The notes under the pieces were generated by a model. That model did no database searches. It saw only the letters and a list, made by a program, of their open reading frames with translations, and was not told the origin of the DNA. Below are positions 22,727 to 31,416 of a DNA stretch of 34,782 nucleotides, one piece after another. The stretch lies in assembly GCA_017483195.1 (NCBI GenBank), contig JAFULR010000001.1:1-34782 (forward strand), written 5' to 3'. The translations under genes were made by a program, and so were the position numbers. This DNA is from Clostridia bacterium. GTDB taxonomy: Bacteria > Bacillota > Clostridia > Oscillospirales > CAG-272. The number at the start of each line of letters is the position of its first letter. Position 1 is the first letter of the stretch.

Positions 22727-25204
22727 ATGGACAACAGATACGTTAAGCTGCATCTCTTGGATAATCCCTATTGCATAGATACCGAATACACGTATTTCGT
22801 TCCCCACGATCTCTCCGAGGCAGTAAACGCGGGGGCATTTGTGATCGTACCCTTTGGAAAATCCAACAAAACGCAGATAGGTCTTGTAACCGAGGATCAC
22901 TGCGCTGAGCCAAACGTAAAGACTAAGGCGATCAAGGCTCTTGCAAGCTCGGAAATACACCTTAGCAAAACAGAGCTCGAGCTTTGCTTTTTTATGAAGG
23001 AGCAAAACCTTTGCACCATAGGTGACGCAGTTCACGCGATGATACCCGCAGGCGCGCTTTCTCAGCTTGTGGTTTGCTACAGAACTGCGCCCGAAGTAAA
23101 GCACGACGGACAGTTTGCGGATGTTTTTCATTTTATAGAGGACAAGAAAATTGCCACCGAAGCGGAAATATCCGAGAAGTTCGGTATGCAGGCGGCGTCC
23201 GCAGTTACCTATCTTGCGCGCGAGGAACTTATTGAAAAGGACGTCATCGTAAAAAGCATGGCGGTGGGCAAGGAGAAAAAGTATTACCTACTCGACGTAA
23301 GCAACGATCAGCTCGCTTCTCTTCTCGGCGCAGGCGCACCCACTGAAGGCTTTAAAAAGCTGCGCTCAGAAATGCACAGAAATATTCTTTCGCTTCTCTC
23401 TATGAGGGAAAGAATGCTCGCGGAGGATATAAAGGCGGAGCTTGGAGCAAGCGATGCTCAGATATCCGCTCTCTTCAAAAAAGGATTTATCCGAATTGAA
23501 ACAGAAAGTGTTTACCGCAATCCTTACGAGAACAAAAAAAGACAGAACCACGCAAGGGCGCTGATGCTCTCCAAGGAGCAGGAGGTGGCTCTCGCAAAAA
23601 TACAGACTCTTTTTGACGCGGAAAAGCCCGCCTGTGCTCTCCTTCACGGAGTAACGGGAAGCGGCAAGACAAGCGTTATGATGAAGATAATCGACCGCGC
23701 ATTAAGTCGCGGCAAGGGAGTGATAATGCTCATTCCCGAAATCTCGCTCACCCCTCAGACGGTGGAGCTTTTCTGCTCGCGCTACGGCTCGAGAGTTGCC
23801 ATCATACACTCCTCCCTTTCGGGCGGAGAAAGACTTGATGCCTATATGAGAATAAAGCGCGGAGACGCCGATCTCGTTATCGGCACAAGAAGTGCCGTTT
23901 TCGCTCCGGTTCAAGATCTCGGGCTCATTATTATAGACGAGGAGCAGGAGCATACCTACAAATCCGACAACAATCCCAAATACCACGCGCGCGATATCGC
24001 GAGATTCCGCTCGGCTAAAACAAATTCCCTTTTGCTGCTTGCCTCTGCAACTCCATCCGTAGAGAGCTATCAGAAGGCAGTGGAGGGCAAATATACACTC
24101 GTTGAGATGACTGAAAGATACGGAAGTGCAAAGCTTCCCAAGGTGAAGCTTGCCGATATGAGAGAGGAGCTTCGCGCAGGAAACACTGGCGCGCTCTCCG
24201 TTCCCCTTCTCGACGGGATCGGAACAGCTCTGCACAAAAAGGAACAGACCATTCTGTTTTTAAACCGCAGAGGATATCACAATTTTGTGAGCTGCGCGTC
24301 TTGCGGCAAAGCGGTCACCTGCCCGAATTGCTCGGTGTCGATGACTCACCATACAGACAGACTCTATCACAAGGCGGAGCTTGTTTGCCACTTTTGCGGC
24401 AAGCGTATGCCCGTGCCTGCAGAGTGTCCCGAATGCGGAAGCGCTCACATAAAGCCGATGGGAATAGGAATTCAGCTCGTTGAACAGCAGCTGAAGGAGC
24501 TTTATCCGAGCGTAAACGTAATAAGAATGGATACCGACACAACGTCGTCAAAGAATGCTTACGAGGAAATGCTGGACGATTTTCGCTCGCACAGAGCCGA
24601 GATACTGCTCGGCACTCAGATGGTAACAAAGGGACACGATTTTCCCGACGTAACGCTCGTTGGAGTGCTTAATGCCGACACCTCGCTCTACCTTAACGAT
24701 TACCGCGCAAACGAAAAGACCTTTTCAATGCTCACTCAGGTGATCGGACGAGCAGGAAGAAGCGAAAAGGAGGGCGTCGCGCTAATCCAGACCACAAATC
24801 CCGATCACGACGTTATAGGTCTTGCCTGCAAGCAGGATTATAAGAGCTTTTTCGCAAATGAGATAAAAACAAGAAAGCTCCTTTCCTATCCGCCGTTCTG
24901 CGATATCGTCCTGCTCACACTTTCAGGACAGGTCGAGAGCGCGGTGCTCAAGGATTCGAAGCTGCTTTCGGATATGCTGAGAGAAAAAGCAAGCAAGGAA
25001 TTTTCCGACGTGCCGCTTATCTGCTACGGACCGTTCGATGCGCCCGTATATAAGCTCGACGGAAGGTACAGAATAAGAATAGTTATCAAAACGAAATTAA
25101 ATAAAAAATCGCGCGAGATGTTCTCGCAGATATATACCGTTTTCAATAAGCGCAAGAAAAACGAGCCCCAGCTCTCTGTGGACTTTAACCCCTCGTCGCT
25201 TTGA
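22727..25204 (+). CDS. priA: Primosomal protein N' (replication restart helicase)
   Basis: An 825-aa superfamily 2 helicase that reloads the replisome at stalled forks. Order of parts: N-terminal 3'-binding domain with 'FVIVPFGKSNKTQIGLV', a winged-helix-like middle, Walker A HGVTGSGKTS (about 305-314), DEEQ box (IIDEEQEH, about 404-411), helicase motif III 'LLASATPS', then paired zinc motifs (CASCGKAVTCPNCS and CHFCGKRMPVPAECPECGS, about 523-568), and helicase lobe 2 with 'GTQMVTKGHDFPDVTLVGV' and 'QVIGRAGR'. All catalytic motifs are intact and the length is normal. AAAGGAG precedes the ATG. coaBC, which normally precedes priA in Bacillus, is absent. Confidence 0.97.
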   Translation: MDNRYVKLHLLDNPYCIDTEYTYFVPHDLSEAVNAGAFVIVPFGKSNKTQIGLVTEDHCAEPNVKTKAIKALASSEIHLSKTELELCFFMKEQNLCTIGDAVHAMIPAGALSQLVVCYRTAPEVKHDGQFADVFHFIEDKKIATEAEISEKFGMQAASAVTYLAREELIEKDVIVKSMAVGKEKKYYLLDVSNDQLASLLGAGAPTEGFKKLRSEMHRNILSLLSMRERMLAEDIKAELGASDAQISALFKKGFIRIETESVYRNPYENKKRQNHARALMLSKEQEVALAKIQTLFDAEKPACALLHGVTGSGKTSVMMKIIDRALSRGKGVIMLIPEISLTPQTVELFCSRYGSRVAIIHSSLSGGERLDAYMRIKRGDADLVIGTRSAVFAPVQDLGLIIIDEEQEHTYKSDNNPKYHARDIARFRSAKTNSLLLLASATPSVESYQKAVEGKYTLVEMTERYGSAKLPKVKLADMREELRAGNTGALSVPLLDGIGTALHKKEQTILFLNRRGYHNFVSCASCGKAVTCPNCSVSMTHHTDRLYHKAELVCHFCGKRMPVPAECPECGSAHIKPMGIGIQLVEQQLKELYPSVNVIRMDTDTTSSKNAYEEMLDDFRSHRAEILLGTQMVTKGHDFPDVTLVGVLNADTSLYLNDYRANEKTFSMLTQVIGRAGRSEKEGVALIQTTNPDHDVIGLACKQDYKSFFANEIKTRKLLSYPPFCDIVLLTLSGQVESAVLKDSKLLSDMLREKASKEFSDVPLICYGPFDAPVYKLDGRYRIRIVIKTKLNKKSREMFSQIYTVFNKRKKNEPQLSVDFNPSSL

Positions 25205-25259
25205 TAATATATCGCAAAACCAATAGCACAGTAAATTGCTTAACGGCTACGCATCACAT

Positions 25260-25560
25260 CCGCAAATTTTAAAAAATCAAATCCCAAATTTGATTTTTCG
25301 TAGTTTTGAAGATACGATGTCAGCCGTCACGCTCGCGTGTAAGGATGATATCGGAGCTTCAAAACCGATAAAACGCCCACGTTTTATCGAAAATTTGTGC
25401 AGATTTAGTCTGTACTCCGCGCAAGATCCTTCGGTCGCGTTGCTCCCTCGAGGATGAAGGCACAAGTGCCGCGAATGCAAGCATTCGGCGCGGGTTAATA
25501 ATCCGTACAAACCAAGCGATTAAAAGCTTTTTGCTTCTTTTTCTCGAAAAAGAAGAGTCC
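25260..25560. repeat. Dispersed structured element, copy C (5' truncated)
   Basis: Part of the 587-nt gap between priA and def; no gene is present. It lacks the 5' third seen in A and B and starts near the AAATTTT block. Helices occur at the same relative places: AAAAATCAAAT/ATTTGATTTTT (25272-25298), GTTTTGAAG/CTTCAAAAC, CGATGTC/GATATCG with CACGC/GCGTG inside (25328-25339), and CGATAAAACG/CGTTTTATCG (25366-25389). The last helix shares no arm sequence with A or B although the flanks CAAAACCG and GAAAATTT are conserved. Then come CGCGCAAGATCCTTC, the GCGGGTTAATAATC block, ACAAACCAAGCGATTAAA and TTCTTTTT/AAAAAGAA. Here the written orientation matches the transcription of priA and def. Confidence 0.7.
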
Positions 25561-25574
25561 AAATCCACTAACTT

Positions 25575-25745
25575 TTAATACCAAAACCATTTAGCCGCTT
25601 TTCTTTGGACAAAGAAGCGCAAAGAAAAGCTAACAAAAGAAACGCTGTTTTTTGCGCTAACGCCGCGCGGCGCCTACTTTTGAAAAAGTAGGCAAAACAA
25701 TCGTGCAAAGTGAGTGCGAACATAGTGCGCAAACAGTAACAATAC
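25575..25745. repeat. Second hairpin repeat family, copy before def
   Basis: Shares blocks with 29344-29515: ACTTTTxATACCAA, TTAGCCGCTTTT, GCTAACAAAA, AAACG, CTTTTGAAAAAGTAGGCAAAAC, and GCGAxCAxAGTGCG. The main hairpin is GCTTTTCTTTG/CAAAGAAAAGC (11 bp, inner CTTTG/CAAAG). A second hairpin is CCTACTTTT/AAAAGTAGG, also seen inside element A near 11457-11481. It lies between element C and the def ribosome site, so it would be transcribed in the cluster. No ORF is supported. Confidence 0.6.
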
Positions 25746-25791
25746 CAAATCAACTAACCATTTCAAACTATTTCAAAGGAAACATAAAAAC

Positions 25792-26265
25792 ATGGCAAAG
25801 CTTAAAATTGTAAAGGTCGGCGACGATATTCTCAGAAAGAGATGCCGTCCCGTTGAAGAAATAACACCCAAAATACACCGTCTTCTTGACGATATGGCAG
25901 AAACTATGAGAGCCGCGCAGGGCGTCGGTCTTGCCGCTCCGCAGGTAGGAATACTCCGCAGGATCGTGGTAATAGAGGTCGAGGAGGGCAATCTCATCGA
26001 GCTTATCAACCCTAAAATCATCGCGTACGCAGGCGAGCAGGAGGGTACGGAGGGCTGCCTCTCCGTTCCGAATAAATGGGGCACGGTAAAACGTCCCATG
26101 CACGTTACCGTTCGAGCCCTCAACCGTCACGGCGAGGAATTTGAGATCACGGGCTCCGGATTTTTGGCGCGTGCCTTCTGTCACGAGCTTGACCACCTTG
26201 ACGGCAAGCTCTATATCGATATTGCTTCCGCTATTGAAACCGTTCCCGCCGAGGAACGCAGCTAA
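25792..26265 (+). CDS. def: Peptide deformylase
   Basis: A 157-aa metalloenzyme removing the formyl group from nascent N-terminal formyl-Met. The three family motifs are intact: GVGLAAPQVG (44-53), EGCLSVP (87-93, metal ligand C89) and HELDHLDG (131-138, ligands H131 and H135, catalytic E132). Length is that of the type 1B bacterial enzyme. The ATG follows a weak TTTCAAAGGAAAC ribosome site at normal distance. It forms a functional pair with fmt, which starts 12 nt downstream of its stop, so formyl addition and removal are co-expressed. Confidence 0.97.
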   Translation: MAKLKIVKVGDDILRKRCRPVEEITPKIHRLLDDMAETMRAAQGVGLAAPQVGILRRIVVIEVEEGNLIELINPKIIAYAGEQEGTEGCLSVPNKWGTVKRPMHVTVRALNRHGEEFEITGSGFLARAFCHELDHLDGKLYIDIASAIETVPAEERS

Positions 26266-26277
26266 AGGAGAACCGAT

Positions 26278-27213
26278 ATGAGAATTTTATTTATGGGGAC
26301 ACCCGATTTCGCGCTTTTTTCACTCAAGGCTCTTTGCGAAAAAGGATATGATGTCGTTGGAGTCGTAACTCAGCCCGATAAGCCCAAGGGACGCGGCTAC
26401 GTGCTTACTCCCCCACCCGTAAAGGTCTATGCTCTCGAGCAGGGCATCCCTGTTTATCAGCCAAACTCACTAAGAACTGAGGAATTCGCCTCGCTTCTTT
26501 CCGAGATCGATCCAGAGCTTATTGCCGTAGTGGCTTACGGTAAAATTTTACCGAAGAACGTTCTCAATTATCCAAAATACGGCTGCGTAAACGTTCACGG
26601 CTCACTCCTTCCCAAATACCGCGGCGCGTCCCCGATGCAGTCCGCGATCATAAACGGAGATAAGGTAACGGGCATCACCACTATGTTTATGGCGGAGGGA
26701 CTTGATACGGGCGATATGCTTCTTAAGGCAGAGTGTGAGATAGCCGAAAACGATAATTTTGAGGATATCCACGACAGACTCGGACTTCTTGGCGCAGAGC
26801 TTCTTTGCAAAACCGTGGACGGACTTGAAGCAGGTACTATCACACCCGTTCCGCAGGATCATTCCCTTGCAACTCACACCGCAAAAATACTCAAAGAGGA
26901 TTGCGAAATAGATTTTTCAAAGGATTGCGATACCGTTCACGATCTTGTCCGCGGACTTTCTCCGATTCCGCTTTCCTTCACTCATACACCTGACGGCAAG
27001 CTCTTAAAAGTAATTAAGAGCGAGATATGTGAGCGCGAGAGCGAAAACGCGGAGTGCGGCAAGGTTCTCTCCCTTGATAACGGAAGGATCCGCGTTGCCT
27101 GCGCAAGAGGCTCTGTGAATATTCTGACCGTTCTTCCCGAGGGTAAGGGCAGAATGAGTGCCGCAGATTTTATCCGCGGAAGAAAGATAAATATCGGCGA
27201 TATTTTAAAATAA
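26278..27213 (+). CDS. fmt: Methionyl-tRNA formyltransferase
   Basis: A 311-aa enzyme formylating initiator Met-tRNA with 10-formyl-THF. MRILFMGTPDFALFSLKAL is the typical N-terminus; NVHGSLLPKYRGASP (about 105-119) carries the catalytic Asn-His pair, with 'AEGLDTGDMLL' and Asp further on; the C-terminal OB-like domain begins about 205. AAAGGAG lies 7 nt before the ATG. Frame and length are normal. Partner of def. Confidence 0.97.
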   Translation: MRILFMGTPDFALFSLKALCEKGYDVVGVVTQPDKPKGRGYVLTPPPVKVYALEQGIPVYQPNSLRTEEFASLLSEIDPELIAVVAYGKILPKNVLNYPKYGCVNVHGSLLPKYRGASPMQSAIINGDKVTGITTMFMAEGLDTGDMLLKAECEIAENDNFEDIHDRLGLLGAELLCKTVDGLEAGTITPVPQDHSLATHTAKILKEDCEIDFSKDCDTVHDLVRGLSPIPLSFTHTPDGKLLKVIKSEICERESENAECGKVLSLDNGRIRVACARGSVNILTVLPEGKGRMSAADFIRGRKINIGDILK

Positions 27214-27235
27214 AATTGTACTTTTTAAAAAACGC

Positions 27236-27296
27236 GAATCCTCAAAGGCTCCCTTGTGTAAAGGGAGCTGGCGCAACGCGCCTGAGGGATTGTTTA
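27236..27296. repeat. Short palindromic intergenic repeat
   Basis: Contains GGCTCCCTT/AAGGGAGCT and GGCGCAACGCGCC, with CCTGAGGG at one edge. It resembles the units in the 7548-7756 element. It lies in the 108-nt fmt to metallopeptidase gap. Confidence 0.55.
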
Positions 27297-27321
27297 CAAA
27301 TTTGAAAGGATCCAAGTAATT

Positions 27322-28029
27322 ATGCCCTTTTTCTACTATTTTGACCCCACGGTGATAATTCTCATTCCGGGAATAATCATCGCCCTGTGGGCTTCCATCA
27401 ACGTAAACACTACATTTGATAAATACAACCGCATACCCTCGCGAAACGGTCTTACCGGCGCGCAGGTAGCGGAGAGAGTTTTAAATCATCACGGAATCTA
27501 TAACGTCCGAATTGAAAGAGTCTCGGGCAATCTCTCCGACCATTACGATCCGAGAGCAAACGTTATAAGACTTTCCGATTCGACCTATAATTCAACAAGT
27601 ATCGCCGCCGCAGGCGTTGCCGCTCACGAGGCGGGACACGCGGTGCAGTACGCGAAGAATTATCAGCCGATAAAGACAAGAGCCTCCATCGTAAAGCTCT
27701 GCAATATCGGTTCTCCTATGGCTTTCATCTCCTTGCTCATCAGCTTTTTCGTTCCCGTGGAGCTTTCAAGCTTTTTTATCTATCTTGCGATAGGTCTTTA
27801 TTCTCTCGCAACACTTTTCCAGCTCATCACTCTCCCCGTTGAGTTCGACGCGTCAAATCGCGCGATGGCAACGCTGAGTGCATCCGGCTTTTACAGTGAA
27901 ACCGAGCTTTCGGGTGCGAAAAAGGTGCTCAGAGCCGCGGCTCTTACCTACGTTGCGGCGCTCATTTCCTCAATACTCTCCCTTCTTCGCTTCGTGCTTA
28001 TCGCAACGGGCGGCAGAAGACGCCGCTAA
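27322..28029 (+). CDS. YugP-type membrane zinc metallopeptidase
   Basis: A 235-aa integral membrane protein of the Zn_peptidase_2 family. There is a transmembrane segment at about 9-28, the zinc motif AHEAGHAVQY (H102, E103, H106), and hydrophobic segments at about 130-150, 152-172 and 205-230. The N-terminal 'YNRIPSRNGLTGAQVAERVL' and 'VSGNLSDHYDPRANVIRLSDSTYNSTSIAA' are family landmarks. The substrate is unknown; it probably acts in membrane protein quality control. The ribosome site GAAAGGATCC is good. Insertion between fmt and rsmB is a feature seen in Clostridia rather than in Bacillus. It ends 2 nt before rsmB. Confidence 0.92.
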   Translation: MPFFYYFDPTVIILIPGIIIALWASINVNTTFDKYNRIPSRNGLTGAQVAERVLNHHGIYNVRIERVSGNLSDHYDPRANVIRLSDSTYNSTSIAAAGVAAHEAGHAVQYAKNYQPIKTRASIVKLCNIGSPMAFISLLISFFVPVELSSFFIYLAIGLYSLATLFQLITLPVEFDASNRAMATLSASGFYSETELSGAKKVLRAAALTYVAALISSILSLLRFVLIATGGRRRR

Positions 28030-28031
28030 AT

Positions 28032-29333
28032 ATGGTCGCGGCAACAAAAAACGTCCGGGCTATTGCGCTTGACGTTCTCACAAAATGCGAAGCGGGAGGA
28101 TATTCAAATATCGCGCTCGATACTGTGATAAAAAGAAATGACCTCACTTCGCAGGACAGAGCCCTTCTCACCGCGCTCGTTTACGGAGTTATAGAGAGAA
28201 GGATCACTCTCGACTATTATATCTCTTCCCTTTCCTCAATATCGAACAGCAAGATAGAGAGGGATACGAGAAATCTTCTCCGTATGGGACTCTATCAGCT
28301 TGCCTATATGGAAAAGATACCGCCCCACGCGGCGATAAATGAAACCGTGAGCCTTGCGAATAAACGCTCAAAGGGATTCGTTAACGCGATCTTGCGCAAT
28401 TTTATACGCGAGGGCGATAAGATAGCTTTTCCCGATAAAAGCGACGGGGTAAAATATCTCTCCGTTACCTATTCCGTGGGCGAGCCGCTCATCAAAGAGC
28501 TTCTCGGCGCATATTCCTTTGAGGAATGTGAAAAAATGCTCTCCGCATTCGGTGAAAAAACACCCATAACCTTAAGAGTGAATAATCTTAAAGCCACCCG
28601 CGATGAGCTTCTTTCCGAGCTTGGCGGAGTGCCCACAAAATATTCTCCCGACGGAATAATTCTTGAAAACGCCGCCGTGAGCGAGCTTGAGGCACTGCGC
28701 GACGGCAGAGTTACAGTTCAGGACGAGGCTTCGCAGATATGCGTGCGCGCGCTTGGAGCGAGGCCTGGCGAAACGGTGATAGACGCTTGCGCCTGCCCCG
28801 GTTCAAAGAGCTTTGGCGCGGCTATGAGCATGGACAATTGCGGCAGGCTCCTTGCCTTCGACATACACGAAAATAAGCTCTCATTGGTGCAAAAGGGCGC
28901 GGAGCGACTTGAAATTTCAATTATTTCAACCGAGGCTCACGATGCAAGAGAGCCCATTGAGGAGCTTTTCGGAAAGGCTGACAGAATAATCTGCGACGTT
29001 CCCTGCTCGGGCTTCGGAGTCATCGGCAAAAAGCCCGAAATTCGCTACAAGGACCCCTCAAAGAGCGCAAGATTGCCTCAAATTCAGTACGATATCTTGC
29101 AAAACGTCTCTAAATATTTAAAGGTGGGCGGAACACTCGTTTACTCGACCTGCACCGTCCTGCCCGACGAGAACGAGAGCGTTGTGAATAAATTTCTTGA
29201 AAATAACAGCGGCTTTTCGCTCGTTCCTTTTTCCGTGGGAGAGCTTGAAGCATCGCGCGGAATGATAACACTTCTTCCGCATATCCATCACACCGACGGA
29301 TTTTTTATTGCGAAGATCGAACGAAAGCAGTAA
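28032..29333 (+). CDS. rsmB: 16S rRNA m5C967 methyltransferase RsmB
   Basis: A 433-aa SAM-dependent RNA methyltransferase. The N-terminal NusB-like RNA-binding domain (about 1-140, 'RALLTALVYGVIERRITLDYYI') is followed by the Rossmann domain: motif I DACACPGSKSFG (about 251-262), DVPCSGFGVIGKKPEIRYK (about 320-338, catalytic-release Cys) and STCTVLPDENE (about 371-381, nucleophile Cys). The motif I variant PGSKS replaces the usual PGGKT and may reflect lineage. It begins 2 nt after the preceding stop, so it is translationally coupled. Length is normal. Confidence 0.94.
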   Translation: MVAATKNVRAIALDVLTKCEAGGYSNIALDTVIKRNDLTSQDRALLTALVYGVIERRITLDYYISSLSSISNSKIERDTRNLLRMGLYQLAYMEKIPPHAAINETVSLANKRSKGFVNAILRNFIREGDKIAFPDKSDGVKYLSVTYSVGEPLIKELLGAYSFEECEKMLSAFGEKTPITLRVNNLKATRDELLSELGGVPTKYSPDGIILENAAVSELEALRDGRVTVQDEASQICVRALGARPGETVIDACACPGSKSFGAAMSMDNCGRLLAFDIHENKLSLVQKGAERLEISIISTEAHDAREPIEELFGKADRIICDVPCSGFGVIGKKPEIRYKDPSKSARLPQIQYDILQNVSKYLKVGGTLVYSTCTVLPDENESVVNKFLENNSGFSLVPFSVGELEASRGMITLLPHIHHTDGFFIAKIERKQ

Positions 29334-29343
29334 GCTTTCACTC

Positions 29344-29515
29344 ACTTTTGATACCAAGACTCGTTAGCCGCTTTTTCTTTTGGAAAAGTAGCCCCAAAAG
29401 AAAAAGCTAACAAAAAGAAAACGGGCGTATTCGCCTACGCGGCGGGCGGTCGCTTTTGAAAAAGTAGGCAAAACATCAGCGCAGAGCGAGTACAAACACA
29501 GTGCGAAGCCGTGAG
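29344..29515. repeat. Second hairpin repeat family, copy before rlmN
   Basis: Colinear with 25575-25745. The main hairpin is GCTTTTTCTTTTG/CAAAAGAAAAAGC (13 bp), compared with 11 bp in the other copy: both arms lengthened together. It is followed by GCTAACAAAAAG, AAACGGGCG, CTTTTGAAAAAGTAGGC and AAACACAGTGCG. It fills most of the 217-nt rsmB-rlmN gap; no gene is present. Confidence 0.6.
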
Positions 29516-29550
29516 GCAAAGCATCAAAGCTTTCAGAAAGGAGATGCAAG

Positions 29551-30618
29551 GTGCAAAATCTTTTGAATTTTACATACGAGGAGCTTGAAGGCTTCATTAT
29601 TTCCATCGGCGAGGCAAAATTCCGCGCAAAGCAGATATTTGCGCCGATGCATAAGGGAATCTCCCCCGATTCCCTCACAAACCTTTCTTCCAAGACCAAG
29701 GAAAAGATATTCGCGAATGCTAAATATTCCCTTCCCAAGATAAGAAGAAAGCTCGTTTCCGCGCTCGACGGAACGGTAAAATACCTTTTCGAGCTTGACG
29801 ACGGAAACTGCGTTGAAAGCGTAGTTATGAAATACGAGCACGGAACTACCATCTGCATATCCTCGCAGATCGGCTGCAGAATGGGATGCGCCTTCTGCGC
29901 ATCGACCATAGGCGGCAAGGTGCGCGACCTTGAGCCCTGCGAGCTTCTCGGTCAGATCATAGCCGCGCAAAACGATATCGGAGAGCGAATAGACGGCATC
30001 GTTATGATGGGCATTGGCGAGCCGCTCGACAATTACGATAACGTAATTAAATTCTTGCGCCTCGTCGGTCACAAGGAGGGCTTGAATATCGGCTACCGCC
30101 ACATCTCCCTCTCCACCTGCGGTCTTGTGGATAAAATATACCGTCTTGCAGAGGAGGATCTGCAGATCACCCTATCGATCTCTCTGCACGCGGCAAGCGA
30201 CGAAATACGAAATAAAATTATGCCCGTAAACAAAAAATGGGGCGTTGACGAGCTTCTCGACGCCTGCAAGCACTATTTTGACAAAACGGGCAGAAGGATA
30301 TCCTTTGAATACACGCTCATCGCGGGTGAAAACGACAGCGAGGCAGAGGCTCTCGCGCTTGCGAAAAAGCTCAATTCAAAGCTCAGAACGAAAAACAGCA
30401 CTATGCCGATCCACGTAAATCTCATTCCCGTCAATCCCGTAAAGGAAAGGGATTTCAAAAAGAGCGGCAAGGATGAAATAAAGAGATTTGCCAAGACCCT
30501 TGAATCAAAGGGCATACGCGCCACGGTGAGAAGAACGCTCGGCGCGGACATTAACGCGTCCTGCGGTCAGCTTCGCCGCGACGAGATGAAAAAAGAAGAA
30601 GCAAACAGCAACGCTTGA
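29551..30618 (+). CDS. rlmN: 23S rRNA/tRNA m2A methyltransferase RlmN
   Basis: A 355-aa radical SAM enzyme methylating A2503 of 23S rRNA and A37 of some tRNAs. The cluster motif is CRMGCAFC (C109, C113, C116), followed by 'GGKVRDLEPCELLGQI' and 'MMGIGEPLDNYDNV'; a conserved cysteine near the C-terminus (INASCGQLR, about 344) serves in the methyl transfer. The start is GTG 29551 with GAAAGGAG about 8 nt upstream; no in-frame ATG fits. Length is normal. Preceded by a hairpin repeat, followed by prpC after 21 nt. Confidence 0.96.
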   Translation: MQNLLNFTYEELEGFIISIGEAKFRAKQIFAPMHKGISPDSLTNLSSKTKEKIFANAKYSLPKIRRKLVSALDGTVKYLFELDDGNCVESVVMKYEHGTTICISSQIGCRMGCAFCASTIGGKVRDLEPCELLGQIIAAQNDIGERIDGIVMMGIGEPLDNYDNVIKFLRLVGHKEGLNIGYRHISLSTCGLVDKIYRLAEEDLQITLSISLHAASDEIRNKIMPVNKKWGVDELLDACKHYFDKTGRRISFEYTLIAGENDSEAEALALAKKLNSKLRTKNSTMPIHVNLIPVNPVKERDFKKSGKDEIKRFAKTLESKGIRATVRRTLGADINASCGQLRRDEMKKEEANSNA

Positions 30619-30639
30619 TCCCAAAGGAGCATTTCATTT

Positions 30640-31416
30640 ATGGAAATTTACGGTTTAACTGACAGAGGTGTAGTAAGAGAAGCAAATGAAGACAGCATTG
30701 GTATCTCTCGCACCAAAAACGGAATAACTATAGCCGTGGTATGTGACGGTATGGGCGGCGCGGCAGGAGGCAGAATTGCATCCGAGATTGCCGAGGAGAC
30801 CTTTATGAGCTCAATGCTATCATGCACGGACGAGATGGAACAGCTCAAATTCGACTCCAAAAAGGTCAAAGCACTCATCGGTGAAGCCGCAAGCAAGGCG
30901 AATGCCGCAGTCCTTGCGAAGGCACGCGATGATCTTTCCCTTTTCGGTATGGGATGCACTCTCAATGCTATAGTATATATCGAGCCCCAAAACAGACTCT
31001 ATTACGTCAACGTTGGCGACAGCCGCTTGTATATGATCACCAAAAAGGAAATAAAGCAGCTCACAAAGGACCATTCCTACGTGCAAATGCTTGTTGATAA
31101 CAACGAGATCACTCCCGAGGAAGCGGAAAATCACCCTCAGAAGAACCTTATCACAAAGGCTCTCGGAATCAAGGATGATATCGAGCCCGACGTTTCTGAT
31201 AAAAAGCTCGCACCAAAATCGGAATCCCATTTCCTTCTCTGCTCCGACGGACTTCACGGCCTTATCAAGCGCGAAGTATTAAAGGAAGTGGCTCTCTCGG
31301 ATACAAGCATTCACGAAAAGATATTCTCGTATATCAGACTTGCAAACGAGGCGGGCGGAACGGATAACATTTCCGCTATTCTTCTTTCCATAAAGAATGA
31401 GGAGGTATCCAAATGA
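30640..31416 (+). CDS. prpC: PP2C-type Ser/Thr protein phosphatase (PrpC/Stp)
   Basis: A 258-aa metal-dependent phosphatase that reverses the action of the neighbouring kinase. Motifs: DRGVVREANEDSIG (about 8-21), VVCDGMGGAAGGRIAS (about 33-48, metal Asp), NVGDSRLYMI (about 124-133), DLLF-region equivalents, CSDGLHGLI (about 204-212) and GGTDNISAILL (about 239-249). All metal ligands are present. AAAGGAG precedes the ATG, and the stop overlaps the kinase start by 4 nt (ATGA), giving coupled synthesis. Confidence 0.95.
   Translation: MEIYGLTDRGVVREANEDSIGISRTKNGITIAVVCDGMGGAAGGRIASEIAEETFMSSMLSCTDEMEQLKFDSKKVKALIGEAASKANAAVLAKARDDLSLFGMGCTLNAIVYIEPQNRLYYVNVGDSRLYMITKKEIKQLTKDHSYVQMLVDNNEITPEEAENHPQKNLITKALGIKDDIEPDVSDKKLAPKSESHFLLCSDGLHGLIKREVLKEVALSDTSIHEKIFSYIRLANEAGGTDNISAILLSIKNEEVSK

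Noticed and set aside
22343..23131. 262-aa minus-strand frame
   Set aside because: Antisense shadow across rpoZ and the priA start; the genes on the plus strand are certain.
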